From Streptococcus sp. HSISM1 (GTDB taxonomy: Bacteria > Bacillota > Bacilli > Lactobacillales > Streptococcaceae): a DNA stretch of 35,052 nt. Both the position numbers and the translations under genes were made by a program. Shown here one piece after another: positions 1 to 9,799 of the stretch. Location: assembly GCF_000448565.1 (NCBI RefSeq), contig NZ_CM002128.1:349678-384729 (forward strand), in the 5' to 3' direction. The notes beneath the pieces are model-generated. The model saw nothing but the letters and a program-made list of their open reading frames with translations. It was not told where the DNA came from and did no database searches. Within the stretch, counting starts at the first letter, position 1. Every line of letters starts with the position of its first letter.

Positions 1-115
1 ATAATTAATCTGAATACACTTTCGAAGATTGTGTAGAAAGTAATCTTTGAAATATGGGAATTTTAGTAGTTATTGTATACTAATTGATGTTTTGTTTAAT
101 AAAATGGATGGAAAA

Positions 116-3067
116 ATGAATAATTTAATCTCAGTGGTTGTAACCTGTTATAATCACGAAAAGTATATTGAGCAATGCTTGCGAAGTATTTTTAATCAGA
201 CTTATCGAAATATCGAATTAATCGTTTTGGATGATGGTTCGACGGATAGTTCAGCTAAAATTATCCAAGAGGTTTTGAAAGATTCACCTTTTGAGACAAG
301 CTTTGAATCTCATGAAAATCTAGGTGTTGTAACGAATCGGAATATGGGGCTTGGTCTAATCAAAGGAGACTATTTGCTGTTTGTAGATAGCGATAACTAC
401 CTGGATATGGATTACATTGAGCTGTTGTATGTCAAATTGATTGAAACAAATGCTGATATTGCATATTGTGATCTTTTTAATCCTGAAAAAGAGGAGTACT
501 ATCTTAAAAGTCGTGAATTTGATCTAACAGATTTTCTAAATGCTAGTTTCATCGATAACTGTTCTTTGATTCGTAGAAGTATTATTGGGGATGCTCGTTA
601 TGATGAGAAGTTAAATCGTAAAAAGCTTGAAGATTATGACTTTTTATTAAATCTCATTCTTAATAATGGAGCTAAAGCAGTATATCAACCAAATACTAAG
701 CTTAACTATCGAGTATTTGAAACAGGGTCTATTTCTTTACGTAATTCAGTCAAATATCATTATGAAATATATCTTGAGATCCTTGAGAAGTATTTGGATA
801 AACTTCCTCATGAGGTTTATAAAGCAGTTTGTGATAATCTCATGAATTTAGAAGATCGTTTAGAAAGTTTAATTAGTCACCATAATGATGTTTCTAAATA
901 TGTAAAAGAATTACAAAGAAAGCAGAATCAACTTCATCGTAAGAGTCAAATGCAAGTAGTAGAATTGAAAGAGGCTCGTAAAGAGATACAATTGATTCGA
1001 AGTTCTCTTTCGTATCGTATAGGGAATTCTCTGATTAAACCTATTAAAATCACGAAGGTTTTATTAAAAAATCCACGAAAAATTAAGTCTTATTTAAATG
1101 CTACAAAGGATAAAATTGTTAGATTACGTCGTCATGTGACCCCACTTAAGGTTCGTCGGTTACGTCGTCTTAGAAATAGTCAACGGTCTGCTCTGTCATT
1201 TACTGGTAAAAGAGCACTAGTCTATGTCATTTTCGAATCTGAAAATCGGTTGCAAGAATACAAATTACGATTTTTACAGGCCTTATCTCCGTTAATGGAT
1301 GATGTCATTGTTATTGTAAACGGTCAGCTTCATGTTGAGGATGTCAATAAACTTGAACCTTATGGACAAGTTTTGACCCGTAACAATAAGGGATATGATA
1401 CAGCAGCCTTTAGAGAAGGAATCTTTGCCTTTGGTAAAGATAAGCTTAAAGATTATGACCAGCTCTTCTTGGTGAATGATACTAATATTGGTCCGATGAG
1501 AGATTTGTCTCAAGTATTCCATGAAATGGCTGATAAGCAACTAGATTTCTGGGGAATTTCCTTTGGAGAAGAGCAAGAGGATGTTACTAAAGAGAATCCT
1601 TATGGCTACATTCCTAAGCATCTTCAATCTTATTTCCTAGTTATTGAAAAGCTCATGCTAAACGATGATTCCTTTTATGAGTACTGGTCACACTTGACGG
1701 ATACAGACTCTCGTGATAAGGCGATTGGTAGACATGAGACACGTTTTACCAAGCATTTTGCCGATTTGGGTTATCGTTTCGATGCTGTTGTGCAAGAATA
1801 CGAAGATTCTGCAATGTATATTCACCCGTTGAGGATGCTTAAAGCAGGTAGCCCTTTGGTCAAATACACAGCTTTGAAAAATTATGATGAGGATCAATTC
1901 TTGTGGCAAGGTCTTGAGCGTGAGTCAGAAGTTCCGGATTTGCTAGAGTATGTTGCTGAGAAGACAGATTACCCAGTGTCAATCTTGGAAGATATTATCA
2001 ATAAATTCAAGGCTGTTCCTCGAGAACAATATATTTTATTGATTGATGGAGTTGAAAATATCATTCCTCAGTGTACTCGTTACCGTGTCTTGAATAAGGC
2101 AGAGCAATTACGTAAGCATGGCTTTGAAGTTATGGTTACTAACTTATCAGATTTTCAATTGTCAATGGCCCAAAATGCTAGTCATATTATTATCTATCGT
2201 TCTCCAATCTCGCCTGAACTACTGCGCTTATGTCATATGGCTCAAGATTATGGTAAATCGATTTTTTATGATATTGATGATTTAGTCTTTGATACGGTTT
2301 ATACAGATCAATTGAGTTATACGCAAGGGTTGAATTCGGTTGAAAAAGGAAACTATGATGCAGGTGTTCGAAATTATGGCTATATGCTAGAAAACTGTGA
2401 TGGTGCCATTACTTCGACTAACCAATTGCAGGAGGAGTTGTATAAGTACCAAAGTAAGGTTTTACTTAATCGCAACTTGGCTTCTGATGACTTAATCGCT
2501 ATTAGTAGTCAATATATCAAAGATTACTCTCAAACATCTGATATTGTTAAGATTGGTTATTTCTCTGGTTCAATTAGTCATAATGAGAATTTTGAATTGA
2601 TTAAACCAGCTATTAAGCAACTGCTTACAAAATATAGCAATGTCCAATTACATATTGTCGGGATTCTCGATATCCCTCAGGATATGAAGCCCTTTGAAAA
2701 TCAAATTGTAACTCACGATTATGTGGACTGGGATAAATTGCCTGCCTTGATTAGTGAGGTTGATATTAACCTAGCACCGCTTGTGGATTCTATCTTTAAT
2801 CGTGCCAAATCTGAGATTAAGTGGATTGAAGCTGCTTTAGTGAAAGTACCAACAGTAGCAAGCAAGATAGGAGCTTTCTCGGATATGGTTATTGATGGTG
2901 AAACAGGTCTGTTAGCTACTGATGATCAGTGGTTTGACAAGCTAGAAGCTTTAGTTTTATCTCCAGAATTAAGACAAAACATAGCAGAATCAGCTTACCG
3001 AGCAGTCCTTGAAAATTGTACCTTAAGCAAGAAAGATGAAATGGTGACTTATTTTGAACAAAATTAA
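116..3067 (+). CDS. Three-domain polysaccharide glycosyltransferase (GT2 + RgpF-like + GT4)
   Basis: A 983-residue protein that probably adds sugars to a rhamnose-containing cell-wall polysaccharide at the cytoplasmic face. Residues about 1-230 form a GT-A (GT2) domain with LDDGSTD near the N-terminus and the DXD-like FVDSDN. A charged helical stretch (VELKEARKEIQ) follows near 250-300. Residues about 355-560 resemble the rhamnan-synthesis protein F domain (RALVYVIFES, NNKGYDTAAFREG, FLVNDTNIGP). Residues about 645-975 form a GT-B (GT4-like) domain (YFSGSISHNENFEL, IKWIEAALVKVPTVAS). I chose the ATG at 116 because GGATGG precedes it and homology-like sequence (ISVVVTCYN) starts right after; the frame is open back to position 47. 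The 3' end overlaps the next gene by 14 bases, so they are co-translated. Domain assignments are from motif recognition; the sugars transferred are unknown. Confidence 0.85.
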   Translation: MNNLISVVVTCYNHEKYIEQCLRSIFNQTYRNIELIVLDDGSTDSSAKIIQEVLKDSPFETSFESHENLGVVTNRNMGLGLIKGDYLLFVDSDNYLDMDYIELLYVKLIETNADIAYCDLFNPEKEEYYLKSREFDLTDFLNASFIDNCSLIRRSIIGDARYDEKLNRKKLEDYDFLLNLILNNGAKAVYQPNTKLNYRVFETGSISLRNSVKYHYEIYLEILEKYLDKLPHEVYKAVCDNLMNLEDRLESLISHHNDVSKYVKELQRKQNQLHRKSQMQVVELKEARKEIQLIRSSLSYRIGNSLIKPIKITKVLLKNPRKIKSYLNATKDKIVRLRRHVTPLKVRRLRRLRNSQRSALSFTGKRALVYVIFESENRLQEYKLRFLQALSPLMDDVIVIVNGQLHVEDVNKLEPYGQVLTRNNKGYDTAAFREGIFAFGKDKLKDYDQLFLVNDTNIGPMRDLSQVFHEMADKQLDFWGISFGEEQEDVTKENPYGYIPKHLQSYFLVIEKLMLNDDSFYEYWSHLTDTDSRDKAIGRHETRFTKHFADLGYRFDAVVQEYEDSAMYIHPLRMLKAGSPLVKYTALKNYDEDQFLWQGLERESEVPDLLEYVAEKTDYPVSILEDIINKFKAVPREQYILLIDGVENIIPQCTRYRVLNKAEQLRKHGFEVMVTNLSDFQLSMAQNASHIIIYRSPISPELLRLCHMAQDYGKSIFYDIDDLVFDTVYTDQLSYTQGLNSVEKGNYDAGVRNYGYMLENCDGAITSTNQLQEELYKYQSKVLLNRNLASDDLIAISSQYIKDYSQTSDIVKIGYFSGSISHNENFELIKPAIKQLLTKYSNVQLHIVGILDIPQDMKPFENQIVTHDYVDWDKLPALISEVDINLAPLVDSIFNRAKSEIKWIEAALVKVPTVASKIGAFSDMVIDGETGLLATDDQWFDKLEALVLSPELRQNIAESAYRAVLENCTLSKKDEMVTYFEQN

Positions 3068-4355
3068 ACAAATAAAAGTGGAAAATTTATTTTTCATCTT
3101 AGCAACGATTTTTATTTTTTCATTTATGTTAGTATTTCCAATTAATCGTGTGCCAGACGAAACAAACCACGCGCGTATGACTTGGGAAACTGTCCACAAA
3201 CCAACTCTACAGTCCTTTAAATGGATGAACGAGATTTCGAGTGATGCTCATGTAAACCCTACTGACTATGAAAAGGTTCTTAATAAAAAACTTGATATGG
3301 AAAAAGAACCGTATCAAGTCACTCTAAACCTTAAATCTCTTTCCTTCCTTCCTCAGTTGGTTGGTATGACATTGGGAAGTTTGATAAAGCCAACAGTAGG
3401 CATGATAATCTATATGGGCAGAATTTTTAATGCCTTAGCTTATATTATAGGTGTCTTTTGTTTAATTAAATATTTTAAATATGGTAAACTAGCTCTATTC
3501 TTTATTTCGTTACAACCAATAATGGTTCAACAAGCATCTTCTTTATCTTATGATATAATGAATTATTTAGAAATCATGCTAGCAATTGGTTTTATAACAA
3601 ATTTAGCATACAAAAAGACTTTTTCAAATAAGGATGGATTTTTATTAGTACCTATATCGTTATTGCTTTTAGCTACTAAACCAAATAACTTTTTATTACT
3701 ATGTCTTATTCCGTTTATACCATTAAATTTTGAAGGTGTCTTTAGTTTTTTAAATACGCCCTTAAGAGTAATTAAACAGACTATTTCAAAATTTAAGTAT
3801 ATGTTTTATTTAGTTTTATTACTTGCAATCTTCGCTGTTCTATATTATTTAATGAGAGATAACGGTGGAGTAATCCACTACATTCGGGTGTTGTCGAATA
3901 CATTATTAAAACAACATATGAACGGTGACCTAAATACTATTTTGACAATAGGTATGTTTGGTTATTTTGGGAATTTCACTATTCAGCTTCCATTATGGCT
4001 TATTTTTGTAAATATTTGCATATTATTTCTTGTGTTTTTATCAAGCGAAGAATATTTCTTCACTAAAGATTTTGCAACTGTCTCTTCATTATTGTTTCCA
4101 ATACAAGTGCTTGCAACTGTAACGGTCATGTATCTACAATGGACACCTATAGTGTTAGGAAATGGGGCGAATATTTCTGTTGGAAGCCAGGGGAGATATT
4201 TCACTCCATTTCTCATCTTATTTTTGCCCATAATTGCAAATTTAGGTAACCTTAAAATTAAACAGCATAAGTTGCTAACTATTACTGTAGTTACCTTATT
4301 ATTCAATTATCTGATTTCTCTTTACTTATTAATTCCATTTTATTGGGTATTTTAG
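3054..4355 (+). CDS. DUF2142-like multi-pass membrane protein, probable GT-C type transferase
   Basis: A 433-residue protein with about ten to twelve hydrophobic helices. After the first helix (residues about 12-30) it has NRVPDETNHARMTW, which matches the acidic loop motif (P-DE-x-x-H) typical of DUF2142 and similar GT-C fold membrane proteins that use lipid-linked sugar donors. By family, such proteins transfer a sugar outside the membrane, so it may add a side-chain sugar to the exported polysaccharide. It overlaps the preceding glycosyltransferase by 14 bases and ends just before the RBS of the next, so it belongs to the same operon. The gene is clearly more A+T-rich than the rgpA/rgpB genes downstream. 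The function is inferred from fold and context only. Confidence 0.7.
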   Translation: MNKIKQIKVENLFFILATIFIFSFMLVFPINRVPDETNHARMTWETVHKPTLQSFKWMNEISSDAHVNPTDYEKVLNKKLDMEKEPYQVTLNLKSLSFLPQLVGMTLGSLIKPTVGMIIYMGRIFNALAYIIGVFCLIKYFKYGKLALFFISLQPIMVQQASSLSYDIMNYLEIMLAIGFITNLAYKKTFSNKDGFLLVPISLLLLATKPNNFLLLCLIPFIPLNFEGVFSFLNTPLRVIKQTISKFKYMFYLVLLLAIFAVLYYLMRDNGGVIHYIRVLSNTLLKQHMNGDLNTILTIGMFGYFGNFTIQLPLWLIFVNICILFLVFLSSEEYFFTKDFATVSSLLFPIQVLATVTVMYLQWTPIVLGNGANISVGSQGRYFTPFLILFLPIIANLGNLKIKQHKLLTITVVTLLFNYLISLYLLIPFYWVF

Positions 4356-4363
4356 GAGTTGCG

Positions 4364-5596
4364 ATGACTAAAACAATTTTATTTATTTCACCTACTGGAA
4401 CAATGGATAATGGCGCCGAAATTTCAATTTTTAATTTAATGAAATTTTTAGTTAGTAAAGGCTTTCGAGTCTTAAACGTTTTCCCTGATTATCGTGTACC
4501 AGTTCAAAAAAATTATTTGGAGCAGATGAAGAAAGCTGGAATTCAAGCTATTGGTATTCCAGCAGTTAAGTGGTGGTGGGAAGAAGCTCCAGGTGGATTA
4601 CCTGGGACACATTATCAGCGAGTAAAAAGTTACGAGGATAATATTAAAAGAATTCGAGATATTTTGAATCAGAATAAAGTTGATTTAGTTATTAGTAACA
4701 CAGCTAATGTCTTCCAAGGAGCTTTGGCTGCAGCTGAAGAAAATATTCGTCATTTTTGGCTAATTCATGAATTCCCTGAGGGAGAATTTGGTTATTATAA
4801 AGAAAAACTTGGATTTATTGAATATTATTCTGATCAAATTTTTGCTGTGTCTGGTTCTTTGCAAAAGGAATTATCACAATTATTAACTGATAAGAATATT
4901 TTAAGTTTTATACCATACTCTGAAATAAGTGGTACAAATTTAAAAACCTCTAATTCTCATAGGATTATTCAGATTGGAAGAATAACTGAGAATAAAAATC
5001 AGTTGGAATTAATCAAAGCTTTTCACAATTTAAATATTTCAAATATTCCATTGATATTTATTGGTGCAGAAGATGAAGAATATGCAAAAAGATGTAAAGA
5101 TTATGTAAAAAATAATAGCATTCAAAATGTTCATTTCATAGGTTTTCTTGAAAAACCTTGGGAATTTTTAACCGATAAAGATATATGTGTATTTACGTCA
5201 AAAATAGAAACGTTTGGAATGGTATATATTGAAGCACTAATAAATAGCATTCCAACAATTGTATCGAATAACAAGGGATATAGATCTGTTAAAGACCTCT
5301 TTAGACAAGGAGAAATGTACTGCTTGGGCGATATACCTGATTTATCAAGACATATCTTAAATTTATTGACAAATTTTTCTATGAAGAAAAATGAAATGGT
5401 ACAAAATAAAGAAAAAATAACAGCAATATATAATTTAGAAAATGCTTATAAGTGTATATTGAAACATGTAAATGAGGATGTAGAGATTAATGTAAAAGAA
5501 AAAGATAAATTTTTAAATATTAAGGGTGTAAAATCATCTAAAATTGATGTATTTAAAAATTTTATTAAAAAATTATTTGTATTAAAAAAGTTATAG
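4364..5596 (+). CDS. Family 4 glycosyltransferase
   Basis: A 410-residue GT-B enzyme. The N-terminal half starts with ILFISPTGTMDNGAE, the acceptor-side Rossmann fold, and the C-terminal half has IIQIGRITENKNQ followed by SKIETFGMVYIEAL, which carries the E-x7-E donor-binding motif of GT4 retaining transferases. The ATG at 4364 is chosen because AGGAG sits at 4354-4358 and the GT-B fold begins immediately; the frame extends upstream to 4343. It follows the DUF2142-like gene without a gap and presumably acts on the same glycan. The last 60 or so residues are Lys/Asn-rich and A+T-rich, unlike the core. The donor sugar cannot be told from the sequence. Confidence 0.85.
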   Translation: MTKTILFISPTGTMDNGAEISIFNLMKFLVSKGFRVLNVFPDYRVPVQKNYLEQMKKAGIQAIGIPAVKWWWEEAPGGLPGTHYQRVKSYEDNIKRIRDILNQNKVDLVISNTANVFQGALAAAEENIRHFWLIHEFPEGEFGYYKEKLGFIEYYSDQIFAVSGSLQKELSQLLTDKNILSFIPYSEISGTNLKTSNSHRIIQIGRITENKNQLELIKAFHNLNISNIPLIFIGAEDEEYAKRCKDYVKNNSIQNVHFIGFLEKPWEFLTDKDICVFTSKIETFGMVYIEALINSIPTIVSNNKGYRSVKDLFRQGEMYCLGDIPDLSRHILNLLTNFSMKKNEMVQNKEKITAIYNLENAYKCILKHVNEDVEINVKEKDKFLNIKGVKSSKIDVFKNFIKKLFVLKKL

Positions 5597-5631
5597 AATG
5601 ATTGCAGACAAATACCGTCACTACAAAATGG

Positions 5632-5661
5632 TTATACAAGCTTTCTTTAAAATGGTATAAT
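5632..5661 (+). promoter_or_regulatory. Promoter for the rgpA-rgpB-rgpC-rgpD group
   Basis: An extended -10 element (TGG then TATAAT at 5656-5661) lies in the roughly 100-base gap between the GT4 gene and the rgpA-like gene, with a weak -35-like TTATAC at 5632-5637 about 18 bases upstream. This suggests the rgp genes can be transcribed separately from the three genes before them. Confidence 0.6.
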
Positions 5662-5695
5662 TGAATAGACTGTGAATGATTTGAAAGGGAACTCT

Positions 5696-6844
5696 ATGCA
5701 ACACGTTTTTATTATCGGAAGTCGTGGACTTCCGGCTCAATATGGTGGTTTTGAGACTTTTGTGGACCAATTGGTCTCGCATCAAGTATCTCCAGATATC
5801 CAGTACCATGTTGCTTGCCTTTCTAATGATCAAGCCTATCATCATTTTGACTACAAGGGTGTCGATTGTTTTACGATTAAAGCTCCGAAGCTTGGGCCTG
5901 CGCGTGTCATTGCCTATGATATGATGGCCATCAACTACGCCTTGAAGCTTATTAAGAAACAAGGAATTGAACAGCCGATTTTTTACGTCTTGGGCAATAC
6001 AATCGGAGCCTTTGTGGCGCCTTTTGCAAGTAAGATCCATAAATTGGGTGGGCAATTCTATATCAACCCCGATGGACTGGAGTGGAAGCGGGCCAAGTGG
6101 GCCAAACCAATCCAAGCCTATCTCAAGTATTCTGAAAAGATCATGACGCGCCACGCAGATTTGGTGGTTTCTGACAATCCAGGGATTGAATCCTATATCA
6201 AGGAAGTCTACCCTTGGTCCAAGACGACTTATATTGCCTATGGGACAGACTTGTCTCCGACAAGCTTGGCCAGTCAGGATAGGAAGGTCAGAGAACTCTA
6301 TCAGAAGTGGCAGACACAAGAGAAAAACTATTACTTGATTTTGGGTCGCTTTGTTCCTGAAAATAATTACGAGACAGCCATTCGTGAATTTATGTCTTCT
6401 TCAAGCAAGCGGGATTTGGTCATCATTTGTAACCATGAAGGCAATCCCTATTTTGAAGAACTCAGGACTCGAACGGGCTTTGATCAGGATTCGCGTGTCA
6501 AGTTTGTAGGAACCGTTTATGATCAAGACCTGTTGAAGTATATCCGTAAAGAAGCATTCGCCTATATTCATGGTCATGAAGTGGGAGGAACCAATCCAGG
6601 TCTCTTAGAGGCTCTCGCTCAGACGGATCTGAATTTGGTTTTAGGCGTTTCCTTTAACCAAACGGTCGCAAAAGACACAGCCCAATATTGGACTAAAGAA
6701 AATGGAAATTTGGCGCATTTGATTGACCAGGTTGATTCTTTAGAGGACGTATCTGAATGGGGTCAATTAGCTAAAACAAATATGAAGCATAACTTTACCT
6801 GGGAAAAAATTGTAGGTGAGTACGAGGAATTATTCTTATCATGA
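5696..6844 (+). CDS. rgpA: RgpA/Cps2T-like rhamnosyltransferase (DUF1972 + GT4)
   Basis: A 382-residue glycosyltransferase. It opens with FIIGSRGLPAQYGGFETF, the hallmark of the DUF1972-containing rhamnosyltransferases (RgpA of S. mutans, Cps2T of pneumococcus), which place the first L-rhamnose on the lipid-linked GlcNAc primer. The C-terminal GT4 half contains LILGRFVPENN and HEVGGTNPGLLEAL. The start at 5696 follows AAAGGGA at 5684-5690; an in-frame GTG at 5672 is less likely. It overlaps the rgpB-like gene by 4 bases (ATGA). Its codon use is less A+T-rich than the genes before it, as if it belonged to a more conserved core. Assignment to RgpA is by motif and gene order; linkage specificity is inferred. 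Confidence 0.85.
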   Translation: MQHVFIIGSRGLPAQYGGFETFVDQLVSHQVSPDIQYHVACLSNDQAYHHFDYKGVDCFTIKAPKLGPARVIAYDMMAINYALKLIKKQGIEQPIFYVLGNTIGAFVAPFASKIHKLGGQFYINPDGLEWKRAKWAKPIQAYLKYSEKIMTRHADLVVSDNPGIESYIKEVYPWSKTTYIAYGTDLSPTSLASQDRKVRELYQKWQTQEKNYYLILGRFVPENNYETAIREFMSSSSKRDLVIICNHEGNPYFEELRTRTGFDQDSRVKFVGTVYDQDLLKYIRKEAFAYIHGHEVGGTNPGLLEALAQTDLNLVLGVSFNQTVAKDTAQYWTKENGNLAHLIDQVDSLEDVSEWGQLAKTNMKHNFTWEKIVGEYEELFLS

Positions 6845-7782
6845 AAGTAAATATCTTGTTGTCCACCTATAATGGTGAGCAGTATCTAAAAGAGCAGGTC
6901 AAAAGTATCCAAGATCAGACTTATCAGGACTGGCAACTCTTGATTCGGGATGATGGGTCAACAGATGGTACGGTGGAGATCATTCAAGAGCTGGTGGCTC
7001 AAGATGAGCGCATTCGCTTTATCAATCAAGGAGCCATCGAAAATCTGGGTGTCATCAAGAGTTTTCACACACTGTTAAAATATGAAAAGGCTGATCTTTA
7101 TTGCTTCAGTGACCAAGACGATGTCTGGCTTCCTGAAAAGATTGCCCTACAAGTGGAAGAAGCAGAGAAACATCCGCAAGAGGAGCCTTTGCTGGTCTAC
7201 ACAGATTTAAAAGTGGTTGATGAAAACTTGAACGTGCAGCACGAAAGTATGATTCGCACCCAGTCTGATCATGCCAATACGGAACTGATTCAAGAATTGA
7301 CGGAAAATACGGTAACTGGTGGAGTAGCCATGATTAACCATGCCTTGGCCGACTTATGGACAGGTCAGGAACAACATGCGCTTCTCATGCATGATTGGTA
7401 TTTGGCCTTGTTGGCAACTGCCTTAGGGAATCTCATCTATATCGATCAGCCGACAGAGTTGTACCGTCAGCACAGTAGCAACGTTCTTGGAGCTCGAACC
7501 CTAAGAAAACGGGTTAAAAACTGGGTTCGCCCTCATATTCTTTTTTCTAAATATTGGAATCTCATCGAGTCCAGTCAAGAACAAGCAAAAAATTTATTGG
7601 ATCTGCCAGTCAGTCCTAAAAATAAAGAAATTATTGAAAACTTTGTGACCATCATGGACGTTCCACTAAGAGAACGTTTGAGACGGATTCGTCAGTATGG
7701 TTACCGTAAGAACCGAGCCTTTCACACCTTTGTGTTTACTAGCTTAATTCTGACAAAGTTTGCATATCGAGGTAAAAAATAA
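6841..7782 (+). CDS. rgpB: RgpB-like rhamnosyltransferase, GT2
   Basis: A 313-residue GT-A fold enzyme. It shows VNILLSTYNGEQYLKEQ at the N-terminus, IRDDGSTDGT at about residue 37, the DXD-type CFSDQDDVW near residue 95, and TGGVAMIN/MHDWY further on, all typical of RgpB/WbbL-like rhamnosyltransferases. In the S. mutans pathway RgpB and RgpF extend the rhamnan backbone. Start and stop overlap the neighbours by 4 bases and 1 base (TAATG), so translation is coupled. The C-terminal 60 residues are basic and may sit at the membrane. The rgpA-rgpB-rgpC-rgpD order is the standard streptococcal arrangement, which supports the name. Confidence 0.85.
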   Translation: MKVNILLSTYNGEQYLKEQVKSIQDQTYQDWQLLIRDDGSTDGTVEIIQELVAQDERIRFINQGAIENLGVIKSFHTLLKYEKADLYCFSDQDDVWLPEKIALQVEEAEKHPQEEPLLVYTDLKVVDENLNVQHESMIRTQSDHANTELIQELTENTVTGGVAMINHALADLWTGQEQHALLMHDWYLALLATALGNLIYIDQPTELYRQHSSNVLGARTLRKRVKNWVRPHILFSKYWNLIESSQEQAKNLLDLPVSPKNKEIIENFVTIMDVPLRERLRRIRQYGYRKNRAFHTFVFTSLILTKFAYRGKK

Positions 7783-8591
7783 TGTTTGACGTTTTTAGTC
7801 AGAAAAATCGAATTTTATTACGAGAGTTAATTAAAACAGACTTTAAATTACGCTACCAAGGATCAGCAATTGGTTATCTTTGGTCGATTTTAAAGCCCTT
7901 GATGATGTTTAGTATCATGTATGTGGTATTTGTTCGTTTTTTGAGGTTTGATGATGGAACTCCACATTATGCAGTTGGACTTCTCTTGTCCATGATTTTT
8001 TGGACATTTTTTACAGAGGCAACGAATATGGGTATGTTATCAATTGTTTCAAGAGGAGATTTGCTACGCAAATTAAATTTCCCTAAGCAAACAATTGTTG
8101 TTTCCTCAGTTTTGGGAGCCGCAATAAATTTTTCTATTAATCTTCTAGTAGTATTTGTGTTTGCTCTTATAAATAATGTTTCATTTGGTATTCATTCTCT
8201 AATAATTATTCCTTTATTTATTGAGATGTTAATCTTAGCTATGGGGTGTGCCTTTATTCTATCGGCCTTATTTGTTAAATATCGTGATATCGGGCCGGTC
8301 TGGGAAGTTGTTCTTCAAGCAGGTATGTACGCCAGTCCTATTATTTATTCGATTACCTATCTATTGCAACGAAATCATTTAGCAGTTGCTAAAATGTTGA
8401 TGGTGAATCCAATAGCTCAAATGTTACAAGATATGCGTCATTTTATTATTGATCCAGTCAATCCACGTGGTTGGGATATCTTTGAGAATAAAATGATAGC
8501 TTGTATTCCATATTGTATTCCTGTATTTATTTTTGTGATTGGTTTAATTGTATTCAATAAAAATTCGAAACGATTTGCGGAGATTTTATAA
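7782..8591 (+). CDS. rgpC: Polysaccharide ABC exporter permease, RgpC/Wzm-like
   Basis: A 269-residue ABC-2 type permease with six predicted hydrophobic helices. The N-terminal motif LLRELIKTDFKLRYQGS followed by GYLWSILKP is characteristic of Wzm/TagG/RgpC permeases. With RgpD it moves the undecaprenyl-linked rhamnose polysaccharide across the membrane. It begins on the last base of rgpB and its stop overlaps the rgpD start (TAATG), so the permease and ATPase are made together. The gene is more A+T-rich than rgpB, which marks one of several composition changes in the cluster. Confidence 0.9.
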   Translation: MFDVFSQKNRILLRELIKTDFKLRYQGSAIGYLWSILKPLMMFSIMYVVFVRFLRFDDGTPHYAVGLLLSMIFWTFFTEATNMGMLSIVSRGDLLRKLNFPKQTIVVSSVLGAAINFSINLLVVFVFALINNVSFGIHSLIIIPLFIEMLILAMGCAFILSALFVKYRDIGPVWEVVLQAGMYASPIIYSITYLLQRNHLAVAKMLMVNPIAQMLQDMRHFIIDPVNPRGWDIFENKMIACIPYCIPVFIFVIGLIVFNKNSKRFAEIL

Positions 8592-9799
8592 TGTCAAGTA
8601 ATGTAGCAGTTAAGGTAGACCATGTAAGTAAATTTTTTAAGTTACCAACAGAGTCAACTCAAAGTTTACGCACAACACTAGTGAACCGTTTTAAAGGAAT
8701 TAAAGGTTATAAAAAGCAAGAAGTTCTACGTGATATTTCCTTTGAAGTCCAAAAAGGAGATTTTTATGGTATTGTCGGTCGAAATGGTTCTGGAAAATCA
8801 ACCCTCTTAAAAATCATTTCCGAAATCTATGTGCCGGAAAAAGGTTCCGTCACCATCGATGGGAAGTTGGTATCCTTTATCGAGCTTGGCGTCGGTTTTA
8901 ACCCTGAACTGACCGGTCGAGAAAATGTCTATATGAATGGTGCTATGCTGGGCTTCTCAACAGCTGAAATTGATGGCATGTATGATGACATCGTAGACTT
9001 TGCTGAGTTGCATGACTTCATGAACCAAAAGCTTAAGAACTACTCATCAGGGATGCAGGTTCGCTTAGCCTTTTCAGTTGCCATTAAGGCTCAAGGAGAT
9101 ATCTTGATTTTGGATGAGGTCCTTGCAGTAGGAGACGAGGCCTTCCAGCGTAAATGTAATGATTACTTTATGGAGCGTAAAAAGTCAGGAAAAACTACCA
9201 TTCTTGTCACTCATGATATGAATGCGGTTAAGAAATATTGTAACAAGGCAGTACTAATTGAAAATGGTCTTGTCAAAGTAGTTGGTGATCCTGATGAAGT
9301 CGCGAACCAATATAGTTATGATAATGCAGCTAGCCAAACAGTTTCTAATGATGATGTAACAATAGAGCATGAAGCAGTAACCAATTTAAGTGTAAAACTA
9401 CTTTCAGATAAGATGACTCAACCTGAGGCTCCAATAGAGTTTGAGATTTCTTATGATGTCAATCAAGACATACAAACCTATATTGCATTTTCACTGACGG
9501 AGATTGATCGAGGTCTTTGGATCTATAATGATAATTCCTTGGATGTTATGACTAAGGGATGTGGTAACAAAATATTTCGTTACTCATGTAGTTTGTCTTG
9601 CCTAAATGATATAAAAGTGAAATTACAGGTTTCTGTAAGAGATAATACTAATACAATGCTGGCATTTGCTAAAGGTGACAATGCCCCCGTGATTTTAATC
9701 AATCGGACTGATATTTCAGATAATGATATATCAGCTAAAGACTCTGCTACAGGTTTAGTACAGAGAAACGGTAATTGGGAGACTATTGTCAATGAATAG
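8591..9799 (+). CDS. rgpD: Polysaccharide ABC exporter ATPase, RgpD/Wzt-like
   Basis: A 402-residue ATPase paired with RgpC. Walker A is GRNGSGKST at residues 63-71, the signature is YSSGMQVRLAF near 155, Walker B is ILILDEVLAVGD near 173-184, and the switch histidine lies in LVTHDM. Residues about 240-402 form a Wzt-type C-terminal extension (beta-rich, EFEISYDVNQDIQTYIAFSL), which in the family binds the polysaccharide end. The nucleotide-binding domain is relatively G+C-rich, while the C-terminal extension becomes A+T-rich, consistent with exchange of the substrate-recognition part. It overlaps the next gene's start by 8 bases. Confidence 0.9.
   Translation: MSSNVAVKVDHVSKFFKLPTESTQSLRTTLVNRFKGIKGYKKQEVLRDISFEVQKGDFYGIVGRNGSGKSTLLKIISEIYVPEKGSVTIDGKLVSFIELGVGFNPELTGRENVYMNGAMLGFSTAEIDGMYDDIVDFAELHDFMNQKLKNYSSGMQVRLAFSVAIKAQGDILILDEVLAVGDEAFQRKCNDYFMERKKSGKTTILVTHDMNAVKKYCNKAVLIENGLVKVVGDPDEVANQYSYDNAASQTVSNDDVTIEHEAVTNLSVKLLSDKMTQPEAPIEFEISYDVNQDIQTYIAFSLTEIDRGLWIYNDNSLDVMTKGCGNKIFRYSCSLSCLNDIKVKLQVSVRDNTNTMLAFAKGDNAPVILINRTDISDNDISAKDSATGLVQRNGNWETIVNE

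Noticed and set aside
5621-6319. A 232-residue open frame on the minus strand
   Set aside because: It lies opposite the rgpA-like gene, whose motifs are clear; it shows no recognisable motif or ribosome site.
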